A stretch of DNA of 64,000 nucleotides from assembly GCA_041602035.1 (NCBI GenBank), contig JBFIHA010000003.1, positions 159,803 to 223,802 of the forward strand. The letters run 5' to 3'. Shown here piece by piece: positions 34,695 to 42,359 of this stretch; within the stretch, counting starts at the first letter, position 1, and every line of letters begins with the position of its first letter. This stretch comes from JAOTVV01 sp041602035 (GTDB taxonomy: Bacteria > Gemmatimonadota > Gemmatimonadetes > Gemmatimonadales > GWC2-71-9). A model generated the notes under the pieces. That model was not told where the DNA came from and searched no databases. It worked only from the letters and a program-made list of their open reading frames with translations. Position numbers and translations under genes: made by a program.

Positions 34695-35792
34695 ATGACC
34701 ACATCGGTTCCTGAGTACGGCAAGTTCCGTCGCGGGTTCCTGCTTGCGCTGGCGCTCGGCATCACGCTCCTGTTCTTCGCGTTGATCCGGCCGTTCCTCA
34801 TCGCGATCGTGATGGCCGGGATCCTGGCGGGGCTCACCTACCCGCTGTACGAACGGCTTCGCGACGGCCGGTGGCTGCGCCGCCGGTCCAGGCGATCGAT
34901 GATCGCGGCGCTCGCCACGCTGACCCTCGTGCTCGTCCTGGTGCTCGTGCCGACCCTGGTGCTGGCCGGTATCGTGGTCGACCAAGCCATCAATGTGAGT
35001 CAGGACGTGAGACCGTGGGTGCAGCAGCAGATTGCGGAGCCAGCCCGGCTCGAGCGATTCATCGACCGCATCCCGTTTCTCGACCGGGTGAGCGCGTACC
35101 GCGAGCCGATCGTGCAGAAGCTGGGCGAAGTCACGGCACAGCTGGGCCAGTTCTTGGTCCGCTCCCTTGCGTCGGCGACCCGTGGGGCTGTGGCGTTCTT
35201 CTTCCAGCTCTTCATCATGCTGTACGCCATGTTCTTCTTCCTAGTGGACGGTCGCGCGATCAAGGACCGGCTACTGCATTTCATTCCGCTTCCGCAAGCG
35301 GACAAGGACCGTATGGCGGGCAAGTTCCTGTCGGTGGCGCGCGCCACGCTCAAGGGCACGCTGGTCATCGGCATCGTCCAGGGTGTTTTGGCGGGCGGCG
35401 CCTTCGCCGTGGTGGGCATCAACGCTGCGGTGTTCTGGGGAGCCGTGATGGCCGTGCTGTCGATCATTCCGGGTGTGGGGACGGCGCTCGTGTGGGTACC
35501 GGCCGCGATCTACCTGTTTGCCTCTGGACAGCTCGTCGCGGGCATCGGTCTCACCGTGTGGTGTGCCGCGGTCGTGGGCACGGCGGACAATTTCCTCCGC
35601 CCTTGGCTCGTGGGGAAGGACACCCAGATGCCGGATCTCTTGATCCTCCTCGCCACGCTCGGCGGCCTGCTCCTCTTCGGGGCCGTTGGCATTGTGATCG
35701 GACCGATCGTGGCCGCCCTGTTCCTGACGGTATGGGATATTGTCGGCGCCGCGTTTCGCACCGAGCTCGAGGTGCCCCCGGCCGCGGGGTGA
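34695..35792 (+). CDS. AI-2E-type (PerM/YdiK) membrane transporter
   Basis: The 365-residue polytopic protein has about eight hydrophobic helices: a pair near residues 15-50, one near 65-95, and a cluster from 160 to 345. Between them a charged amphipathic stretch (QDVRPWVQQQIAEPARLERF) matches the long periplasmic loop of this family. The block PGVGTALVWVPAAIYLF near residue 260 and the ending GIVIGPIVAALFLTVWDI are typical of the AI-2 exporter/PerM superfamily. Family members have been linked to export of autoinducer 2 or to Na/H exchange, so the substrate stays open. It sits 30 bases behind the NTF2-like gene and 92 bases before the large kinase fusion. Confidence 0.9.
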   Translation: MTTSVPEYGKFRRGFLLALALGITLLFFALIRPFLIAIVMAGILAGLTYPLYERLRDGRWLRRRSRRSMIAALATLTLVLVLVLVPTLVLAGIVVDQAINVSQDVRPWVQQQIAEPARLERFIDRIPFLDRVSAYREPIVQKLGEVTAQLGQFLVRSLASATRGAVAFFFQLFIMLYAMFFFLVDGRAIKDRLLHFIPLPQADKDRMAGKFLSVARATLKGTLVIGIVQGVLAGGAFAVVGINAAVFWGAVMAVLSIIPGVGTALVWVPAAIYLFASGQLVAGIGLTVWCAAVVGTADNFLRPWLVGKDTQMPDLLILLATLGGLLLFGAVGIVIGPIVAALFLTVWDIVGAAFRTELEVPPAAG

Positions 35793-35884
35793 TGAAGCGT
35801 TGCGGGCACTGATCGTCGGGGTAGCTGGTGCCGGTGGCGGAGCGCATACATGAACAGGCTGCACACCTCCCGGAGCTGACCGCC

Positions 35885-38785
35885 ATGTCGGACCTTGCCA
35901 GTCGTCTCGCCGCCGCCCTGTCCGGTCGCTACATAGTCGAGCGCGAGCTGGGCGCGGGCGGGATGGCCACGGTCTTCCTCGCCCGTGACCTGAAGCACGA
36001 TCGCCAGGTGGCGATCAAGGTGCTCCGGCCGGAGCTGGCGTCCGCCCTCGGTCCCCATCGGTTCCTTCGAGAGATCCAGGTCGTTGCGCAGTTTCAGCAC
36101 CCGCACATCCTGCCGCTCCACGATTCCGGCGAAGCTGACGGGTTTCTCTATTACGTGATGCCCTATGTGGAGGGGGAGTCCCTCCGCGACCGCGTCGCGC
36201 GGGAAGGAGCCCTCCCGGTCGACGAGGCCGTTCGCTTCCTCCGGGACGTCGTGGATGCGCTCTCCTACGCGCACCGGCACGGGTTGGTGCACCGTGACGT
36301 CAAGCCCGAAAACGTCTTGCTTTCGGATCGCCACGCCCTGGTCGCTGACTTCGGGATTGCGAAAGCCCTGAGCGATGCCGGGGCCGAGCAGCAGCTCACA
36401 ACGGCGGGGATGTCCGTCGGGACGCCCACCTACATGTCTCCCGAGCAGGCCGCGGGCGACCCTTCGGTGGACTATCGCGCCGACCTCTACTCCTTCGGAG
36501 TGCTAGCGTACGAGGTGCTGACCGGGAAGCCGCCGTTCACCGGCGACACCGCGCAAGCGATCATGGCGGCGCACGTCACTCGAGAGCCCACACCCATCGG
36601 CCGCATGCGTGAAGGCCTGCCCGGTCCGTTGGCGGCGGCGGTGATGCGCTGCCTGGTTAAGCAGCCGGACCAGCGGTGGCAGAGCGCCGACGAGCTGCTG
36701 CACGAGCTCGAGGCGCTCGCGACGCCGGGAGGCGGCCTTCCCTCGGTAGGACGGGGGTTTGCCCAATCGCCGCGGGCGTGGGGGTTCGGTGCCGTCGCGG
36801 TAGTCATCGTTCTCGTTCTGGCGGCGTGGGGCTGGCGCACCGCCCAGCAGGCTGCCGACCTCCGATGGACCCGGGAGGAGGCGGTGCCGGAAATCCAGCG
36901 CTTGATCGACCGTGACGAGATCTTCTCAGCCTGGCAGCTCGCACGACAGGTAGAGGAGCGGGTCCCCGGTGATCCCGCCATGCAGGAACTATGGCCCCGG
37001 GTGGCGTGGCGGCCGACCGTCCGATCGGATCCGGCCGGCGCCAGTGTGCGGATCCGAGACTACGGGTCAGAAGGGGACTGGCTCTCGCTCGGCGTCACGC
37101 CCTTGGAGAGCGTGCCGGTTCCGCGGGGGTATTTCGGCCTTCGAATCGAGAAACAGGGATACCGATCCTTCGATGGGGCCTCGCTGTTCTGGCGGATAGC
37201 AGATGTCTATGCCTTGGACCCCCTGGGCGCGGTCTCCGACGAGATGGTGCGCGTTCCGGGAGGCGAAGCCGAGCTGCAGCTGCCCGGCCTCGACCATCTG
37301 GAGCCGATTGCGCTTCGCAGCTACTTGATCGGTCGGCACGAGGTGACCAATCGCGATTTCAAGGTCTTTGTCGACAGCGCCGGATACGCGCGTCCCGAGC
37401 TGTGGGAGCATCCGTTTGAACTGAACGGCCGGCGCCTGTCGTTCAGCGAGGCCATCGCCCGGTTTGTCGACCGGACGGGGCGGCCGGGTCCGGCCACCTG
37501 GGAGGCGGGCGATTATCCGGAAGGGCGGGACGACTACCCGGTGGCCGGGGTGTCTTGGTACGAGGCGGCAGCCTACGCCAAGTTCGCCGGCATGCAGCTT
37601 CCCACGATCTACCACTGGGGGCGGGCGGCAGAAACGGTGGCCAGCTCGGCCATCGTGCCGCGCAGCAACTTCGGTGGAACAGGTCCAGCGGCAGTCGGCA
37701 CCACCACGGGAATGGGTCCGTACGGAACGCTCGACATGGCGGGCAATGTCCGCGAGTGGTGTGCAAACCAGACCGGAGCGGAGCGTTACATCCTGGGCGG
37801 TGGCTGGAACGATCCGTCGTATGCGTTCAATGATGCATATGCCCAGTCACCAATGGATCGGTCTGCCACGAACGGATTTCGACTCGTCCAGTACGACGAG
37901 GATGCGAATCTCGAAATGGCCGCGCGGCCCATCGAGCGCCTGGTCAGGGATTTCAGCAAGGAGCGGCCCGTCCCCGACCAGGTCTTCGCGATCTATCGCC
38001 GGCTGTACGATTACGACCGCACGCCGCTGAACGTGGTGGTCGAGGAGGCTGATAGCAGCGGGGCGGACTGGATCCGCGAACGGATCGCATTCGATGCGGC
38101 GTACGGCGAGCGGATGTTCGCCTACCTCTTTACGCCCAAGCGGGGGACGCCGCCTTTCCAGACCGTCGTCTACTTCCCGGGCTCGAACGCCATCCATACG
38201 CGCTCCTCGCTCAACCTGAGCGGCGTCCGTGTGTTCGATTTCATCTTGAAGAGCGGCCGGGCAGTCATACACCCCATCTATAAGAGCACGTACGAACGCG
38301 GTGACAGCCTGCGCAGTGACTACGCTGATGCCAGCAATTTCTACAAGGAGCACGTCATCGCGTGGGTCAAAGACTTCCGGCGCTCGATCGACTACCTGGA
38401 GACTCGCGCGGACATCGATACGACGGCGTTTGCGTACTACGGCGTGAGTTGGGGGGGATATCTGGGAGGGCTGATCCCGGCGCTTGAACCGAGGCTCAAG
38501 GCGAGTGTCTTGTACGTGGCCGGGCTCGAGAATCAGCAGGGTCAGCCGGAGGTGGAGCCGATCAACTACCTTCCGCGCATCACGATCCCCGTCTTAATGC
38601 TCAACGGGAAGTACGACCACTACTTTCCCGAGGAGACCTCACAGCGTCCGTTCTTCGAACTGCTGGGAACTCCGGCCGACCGCAAACGGTGGGTCGTGTA
38701 CGAGGGTGGGCACTTCGTGCCGCGCACGCAACTCATCACCGAGACGCTCGACTGGTTGGACACGTACCTCGGCCCCGTGCGATGA
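35885..38785 (+). CDS. Ser/Thr kinase - PEGA - FGE-like - alpha/beta-hydrolase fusion protein
   Basis: The 966-residue protein starts at ATG 35885, eight bases after GGAG. Four modules appear in order. First, a Hanks-type kinase (residues 10-275) with GAGGMATVFLARD, VAIKVLRPE, HRDVKPENVLL, DFGIAKAL and GTPTYMSPEQ, all catalytic residues present. Second, a transmembrane helix (298-318). Third, a short beta domain (about 375-435, RSDPAGASVRIRDYG... LRIEKQGYRSF) of PEGA type. Fourth, an FGE-sulfatase fold (about 450-680, GRHEVTNRDFKVF, DMAGNVREWCAN, ILGGGWNDPS, TNGFRLV), followed by an alpha/beta hydrolase (730-966) with the nucleophile elbow GVSWGGYLGG near residue 853. The classic FGE copper cysteines are absent, so this module probably binds rather than modifies. 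The outer modules should face the periplasm and the kinase the cytosol. Confidence 0.9.
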   Translation: MSDLASRLAAALSGRYIVERELGAGGMATVFLARDLKHDRQVAIKVLRPELASALGPHRFLREIQVVAQFQHPHILPLHDSGEADGFLYYVMPYVEGESLRDRVAREGALPVDEAVRFLRDVVDALSYAHRHGLVHRDVKPENVLLSDRHALVADFGIAKALSDAGAEQQLTTAGMSVGTPTYMSPEQAAGDPSVDYRADLYSFGVLAYEVLTGKPPFTGDTAQAIMAAHVTREPTPIGRMREGLPGPLAAAVMRCLVKQPDQRWQSADELLHELEALATPGGGLPSVGRGFAQSPRAWGFGAVAVVIVLVLAAWGWRTAQQAADLRWTREEAVPEIQRLIDRDEIFSAWQLARQVEERVPGDPAMQELWPRVAWRPTVRSDPAGASVRIRDYGSEGDWLSLGVTPLESVPVPRGYFGLRIEKQGYRSFDGASLFWRIADVYALDPLGAVSDEMVRVPGGEAELQLPGLDHLEPIALRSYLIGRHEVTNRDFKVFVDSAGYARPELWEHPFELNGRRLSFSEAIARFVDRTGRPGPATWEAGDYPEGRDDYPVAGVSWYEAAAYAKFAGMQLPTIYHWGRAAETVASSAIVPRSNFGGTGPAAVGTTTGMGPYGTLDMAGNVREWCANQTGAERYILGGGWNDPSYAFNDAYAQSPMDRSATNGFRLVQYDEDANLEMAARPIERLVRDFSKERPVPDQVFAIYRRLYDYDRTPLNVVVEEADSSGADWIRERIAFDAAYGERMFAYLFTPKRGTPPFQTVVYFPGSNAIHTRSSLNLSGVRVFDFILKSGRAVIHPIYKSTYERGDSLRSDYADASNFYKEHVIAWVKDFRRSIDYLETRADIDTTAFAYYGVSWGGYLGGLIPALEPRLKASVLYVAGLENQQGQPEVEPINYLPRITIPVLMLNGKYDHYFPEETSQRPFFELLGTPADRKRWVVYEGGHFVPRTQLITETLDWLDTYLGPVR

Positions 38786-38869
38786 GCCGATAGCGGTATC
38801 GCCGACGTGGGTGCATGTTCTTCGTTGGCTGGAGGATAGCGCCGCCACACTTCGACCGGGAGGTGAACG

Positions 38870-39286
38870 ATGGCGGATCGCGTGAAGAAGGTGACGTACT
38901 GCTACGTGAAGGTCCCCAACCGCGCGGGGCAGGGCCAAAAGGTACTGAGTAAACTCCGCGAGGAAGGGGTCAACCTGCTCGCCTATTCAGGATTTCCCCT
39001 CAAGGGCGGGAAGGCGCAGCTCGACTTCATACCCGAAGACCTCACGGCGCTGCGCCGAGTGGCACGGAAGAACGGTTGGCGACTGAGCAAGGCCAAGAAG
39101 GGCTTCCTCATCACCGGTCAGGATCGGCTCGGGGCGGTCGATCGGCACATCGGCAAGCTCGCCGACGCCAAGATCAGCGTGACGGCGGCCGACGCCGTGG
39201 TGGCCGGCAAGGGGCGCTACGGCATGATCCTGTGGGTGAGCCCCAAGGCGTACGCCCGCGCGTCCCGCGCGCTCGGCGCCAAGTAG
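38870..39286 (+). CDS. ACT-domain-like small protein
   Basis: The 138-residue protein starts at ATG 38870 behind a very good GGGAGGTG site. The sequence looks like two ACT-type beta-alpha-beta units: VTYCYVKVPNRAGQGQKVLS with EEGVNLLAYSGFPLKGG, then GFLITGQDRLGAVDRHIGKL with AKISVTAADAVVAGKGRYG. ACT domains bind small ligands such as amino acids and regulate enzymes. A free-standing tandem like this is often a sensor. It lacks an attached enzyme. The gene has its own promoter space of 84 bases and ends before a hairpin shared with the convergent PAQR gene. Confidence 0.75.
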   Translation: MADRVKKVTYCYVKVPNRAGQGQKVLSKLREEGVNLLAYSGFPLKGGKAQLDFIPEDLTALRRVARKNGWRLSKAKKGFLITGQDRLGAVDRHIGKLADAKISVTAADAVVAGKGRYGMILWVSPKAYARASRALGAK

Positions 39287-39311
39287 CAGGTCAGGGCCGG
39301 TGCCGTTCTCG

Positions 39312-39339
39312 GCGGACCGTCCGGCTTCGGGCGGTCCGC
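39312..39339. terminator. Hairpin between convergent genes, possible terminator
   Basis: GCGGACCG at 39312-39319 pairs perfectly with CGGTCCGC at 39332-39339 around a 12-base loop. It lies between the ACT-like gene (ends 39286) and the PAQR gene (ends 39368 on the other strand). There is no T-run, so intrinsic activity is uncertain. Confidence 0.4.
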
Positions 39340-39367
39340 TGGGGACGTCGGCAGGGGACGCGCGCTA

Positions 39368-40045
39368 CTATCCGCCTTTCGGCGGGATGACGTAGAACAG
39401 CACGGCAAAGAAGTGCGCGGCGCTTCCCGCCATCACGAACACGTGCCAAATGGCGTGATGATACGGCAGGCGACGCCAGCCGTAGAAGACCACGCCGCCG
39501 CTATAGGCCAGTCCGCCTACCAGCAGGAGCACGAGACCGCCGGTTTCCACCGCGTCGAGCAAGGGCTTCACGGCCACCGCTACCAGCCATCCAAGGCCCA
39601 GGTAGAACACGACCGACAAGAAGCGGATCCGCTGTTTCGCGACCGCCTCCAGCACGATCCCAAGGATTGCCAACCCCCACACCAGGCCGAACAAGGTCCA
39701 GCCCCACCCGCCACGCAGGTTGATCAGCGTGAATGGGGTGTACGTCCCGGCGATCAGCAGGTAGATGGCCGAATGGTCGAGAACGCGGAACACGTCCTTG
39801 GCGCGCGGCGAGGGTATGGCGTGGTAAAGCGTTGACGCGGCGTACAGGAGGACCAACGTGGCGCCGTAGATGCTGCACGACACAATGTGCCAGGCATTTC
39901 CCCGGTGGCTCGCAAACGCCACGAGTACGGTGAGGGCTGCGATGCTCAGCGCGAGGCCCACCCCGTGGGTGATTGCGTGAGCAATTTCCTCCGCGACCGA
40001 ATACCGCGGCCTGACGGGCCGTGCTTCCATGCGTCCTCGTGCCAT
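39368..40045 (-). CDS. Hemolysin III / PAQR-family membrane protein
   Basis: The 225-residue protein has seven hydrophobic helices and the conserved PAQR residues: AHAITHGVGLALS, STLYHAIPSPRAK, LDHSAIYLLIAGTYTPF and HAIWHVFVMAGSAAHFF. The H/D/S set is the proposed metal site of the CREST-like hydrolase superfamily to which PAQR/hemolysin III belongs. In bacteria the physiological role is unclear, and haemolysis was only a heterologous observation. ATG 40045 is used. ATG 40030 (MEARPVRPRYS) is also possible, with GAGG close upstream. It diverges from the gene at 40183. Confidence 0.9.
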   Translation of the reverse strand: MARGRMEARPVRPRYSVAEEIAHAITHGVGLALSIAALTVLVAFASHRGNAWHIVSCSIYGATLVLLYAASTLYHAIPSPRAKDVFRVLDHSAIYLLIAGTYTPFTLINLRGGWGWTLFGLVWGLAILGIVLEAVAKQRIRFLSVVFYLGLGWLVAVAVKPLLDAVETGGLVLLLVGGLAYSGGVVFYGWRRLPYHHAIWHVFVMAGSAAHFFAVLFYVIPPKGG

Positions 40046-40182
40046 GCGTAATGTGACAAAGTACCATAAGTGGTTGCGGGACGGGGTGGGTATGGGATCC
40101 CGAGTGAATTGGCGGATGGTCCTAGCGCCCGGCTCGGATTGGACGCATCTTGGCTGGGTCGTTCAGGACCCGAGGCACCATC

Positions 40183-40689
40183 ATGGCTCAGAAAGTCGTA
40201 GCCCACTTCATCGATCATCAAGTGGTGAAGGGAACGAGCGTCGACGTCGATCTTGAGCGTCCGATCTGCCACATCAGGACGGAAGAGGGGACGGTCGTGG
40301 AGGTCGACCTGGCGCAGATCAAGGCGCTGTATTTCGTCAAGGACCTGACGGGCAACTCGGCCTATGACGAGAATCATGACCCGGATACGGGCGACAGTCG
40401 GCTGCGAGGCAGCACGCTGATCGACATCACGTTCGTCGACGGCGAGAAGCTCGGCGCGCTTGCCAATCGTTATCCGCCTCGCGGCCCGAGGTTTTTCGTG
40501 GTTCCCATGGACGCGAAGAGCAACAACGCTCGGATTCTCGTGAACCGGGACGCCGTGGCCACCATGCAGGCACGCAGCGCGACGCCTGAGCCGCCGCGTC
40601 CGACCCGGACCCCGCGTCCGTCCCGCCCCAAGAAGACCACGTGGGTATTCGACGGCAAGGGGATAAAGGAGATACCGATCGACCGGTAG
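40183..40689 (+). CDS. Uncharacterised cytoplasmic protein (DUF6982-like) with basic tail
   Basis: The 168-residue protein starts at ATG 40183, seven bases after GAGG. The N-terminal part is beta-rich: KVVAHFIDHQVVKGTSVDVD, then CHIRTEEGTVVEVDLAQIKA-LYFVKDLTGN and LIDITFVDGEKLGALANRYP. The alternating strands resemble the small DUF6982 domain, by eye only. Residues 130-155 are a P/R/T-rich tail (PEPPRPTRTPRPSRPKK) typical of a disordered linker, ending with a short KGIKEIPIDR motif. There is no signal peptide. The next gene (GAF protein) begins 66 bases later on the same strand, so cotranscription is possible. Role unknown. Confidence 0.65.
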   Translation: MAQKVVAHFIDHQVVKGTSVDVDLERPICHIRTEEGTVVEVDLAQIKALYFVKDLTGNSAYDENHDPDTGDSRLRGSTLIDITFVDGEKLGALANRYPPRGPRFFVVPMDAKSNNARILVNRDAVATMQARSATPEPPRPTRTPRPSRPKKTTWVFDGKGIKEIPIDR

Positions 40690-40755
40690 GCATTGTGAGT
40701 CGATCTGCCCGTGGTCGACGTCATCCCTGGAACGAGTCCGCCCGGCGAGGTACGC

Positions 40756-41391
40756 ATGTCCTCCATCCGTCACCGTCCGGGTGGCGCCTATCCGCGCCCA
40801 CCGATCCCTCCCGATGAGCCCGAGCGTCTCGCGGCGCTCGAGCGCTACGACATCCTCGACAGCTCACCCGAGCAGGCGTTCGACGATCTGACACTGCTCG
40901 CGGCGCACATCTGTCAGACGCCGATCGCCTTGGTCACATTCATCGACGCCGACCGCCAATGGATCAAATCCCGTGTAGGCCTGGAGGTGACGCAAACGGC
41001 ACGCGATGTGGCATTCTGTGCGCACGCGATCGCGACGCCTGAGACGCTCATCGTGCGGGATGCGCTCGAGGACGAGCGGTTCGCCCACAACCCATTCGTG
41101 CTCGGCGAACCACGGATTCGGTTCTACGCTGGCGCGCCTCTCCGCGTAGGAGATGGCTCCGGGCTCGGCACGCTGTGTGTCATCGATCGCGTGCCCCACG
41201 ACTTCACGCTCGCGCAGCAGGAGGCCCTCGAGGCCCTCTCTCGCCAAGTGGTTGCCCAACTCGAGTTGCGGCGACAGTTGGCTGAGGTGAAGCGCCTCGG
41301 TGGGCTGCTGCCGTACTGTTCATCCTGCGGGAGGCTCCGCACCGATCTCGGCGATCGGTGTCCAGACTGTGTACGGGGGTCTGTCCAGTAA
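40756..41391 (+). CDS. GAF-domain protein with C-terminal four-cysteine zinc ribbon
   Basis: The 211-residue protein is read from ATG 40756 behind GCGAGG. Residues 25-175 form a GAF domain of the type found in signalling enzymes: LAALERYDILDSSPEQAFDD, ALVTFIDADRQWIKSRVGL, FCAHAIATPETLIVRDAL and FYAGAPLRVGDGSGLGTLCV. The last 30 residues contain LLPYCSSCGRLRTDLGDRCPDC, two CxxC pairs ten residues apart that should bind zinc. Many GAF/PAS kinases and cyclases keep only the first CxxC at this point, so a complete ribbon is less common. No kinase or GGDEF output follows, hence it may act through protein or nucleic-acid contacts. Confidence 0.8.
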   Translation: MSSIRHRPGGAYPRPPIPPDEPERLAALERYDILDSSPEQAFDDLTLLAAHICQTPIALVTFIDADRQWIKSRVGLEVTQTARDVAFCAHAIATPETLIVRDALEDERFAHNPFVLGEPRIRFYAGAPLRVGDGSGLGTLCVIDRVPHDFTLAQQEALEALSRQVVAQLELRRQLAEVKRLGGLLPYCSSCGRLRTDLGDRCPDCVRGSVQ

Positions 41392-41433
41392 CCGTCCGAC
41401 GGCGACCTAACGGCGAGAACCGGAGGATTCGTC

Positions 41434-42261
41434 ATGCGACCACTGAGCACGGCGCTCCTTATTCTGATCGTTGCGGTGTCGGGCTGTCGACCTGCCACGC
41501 CGTCGGTATCCGATACCCTCGCTGCAGTGTTTGCTGGAACCAGTGCCTCGTGGGTCGATCTGAGCTACACGTACGACCATCGCACCGTGTTCTGGCCGAC
41601 GGCGACGCCGTTTGAGTTGACGGTGGTCGCCCGCGGCGTGACGGAAGGCGGCTACTACTACGCGGCCAACGATTTCTCGATGGCCGAGCATGGGGGGACG
41701 CACCTCGACGCCCCGATTCACTTTGCCGAAGGTCGACACACGGCCGACCAGATTCCGGTTGATCGGTTGGTCGGGGCGGCCGTGGTGGTAGACGTCAGCA
41801 ATAGGGCCACGACCAATCCGGACTATCAGATCACGGTGAGCGACCTCGAAGCGTGGGAAGCGGCCAACGGTCCGATCCCCGATGGCTCGATTGTTCTGTT
41901 GCGGACCGGATGGGGTGCTCGCTGGCCGGATCGTGAGCGCTATCTCGGCACCGCACTACGCGGGCCGGAGGCCGTGCCGCAGCTCCATTTCCCGGGGCTC
42001 CATCCCGACGCGGCCCGCTGGCTGGTGGCGCACCGGCAGATCGATGCGGTGGGAATCGACACGCCCAGCATCGATTTCGGGCAGTCGACGCTGTTTGACA
42101 GCCATCGGGTGCTCTTTGCGGATAACATTCCGGCGTTCGAGAATGTGGCAAGGCTCGATGTGATGCCTACGGTCGGCGCCTATGTGGTCGCGCTGCCAAT
42201 GAAGATCCTCGGCGGGAGCGGGGGACCGCTCCGGATCGTCGGGGTGCTTCCGCAGGATTGA
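41434..42261 (+). CDS. Cyclase-family (kynurenine formamidase-like) lipoprotein
   Basis: The 275-residue protein starts at ATG 41434 after GGAGG. Residues 1-18 are a lipoprotein signal with lipobox VSGC, so it is membrane-anchored on the periplasmic side. The rest is the cyclase/KynB fold: WVDLSYTYDHRTVFWP at the start, the metal-binding AEHGGTHLDAPIHF, then VLLRTGWGARW, LHFPGLHPDAARWLV, AVGIDTPSIDFG and the final NIPAFENVARLDVMP. These enzymes hydrolyse formamides, acylamides or cyclic esters using the H-x-G-T-H-x-D metal site, which is complete. Kynurenine is not certain, as many cyclase-family members have other substrates. It precedes the S9 peptidase gene by 98 bases. Confidence 0.85.
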   Translation: MRPLSTALLILIVAVSGCRPATPSVSDTLAAVFAGTSASWVDLSYTYDHRTVFWPTATPFELTVVARGVTEGGYYYAANDFSMAEHGGTHLDAPIHFAEGRHTADQIPVDRLVGAAVVVDVSNRATTNPDYQITVSDLEAWEAANGPIPDGSIVLLRTGWGARWPDRERYLGTALRGPEAVPQLHFPGLHPDAARWLVAHRQIDAVGIDTPSIDFGQSTLFDSHRVLFADNIPAFENVARLDVMPTVGAYVVALPMKILGGSGGPLRIVGVLPQD

Positions 42262-42359
42262 AACGCGCCGGCCCCGGTTGGTGGCACGGTGTCGCGGTGC
42301 GAAATGTCGATGTGCCATTTCGGTGAATGACCCGAATCTCAATTGGAGAGGTGGATCCA

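Noticed and set aside
34038..34985. A 315-residue minus-strand frame covering the NTF2-like gene and the start of the AI-2E gene
   Set aside because: It has antisense composition. The two plus-strand genes have good binding sites and recognisable folds.
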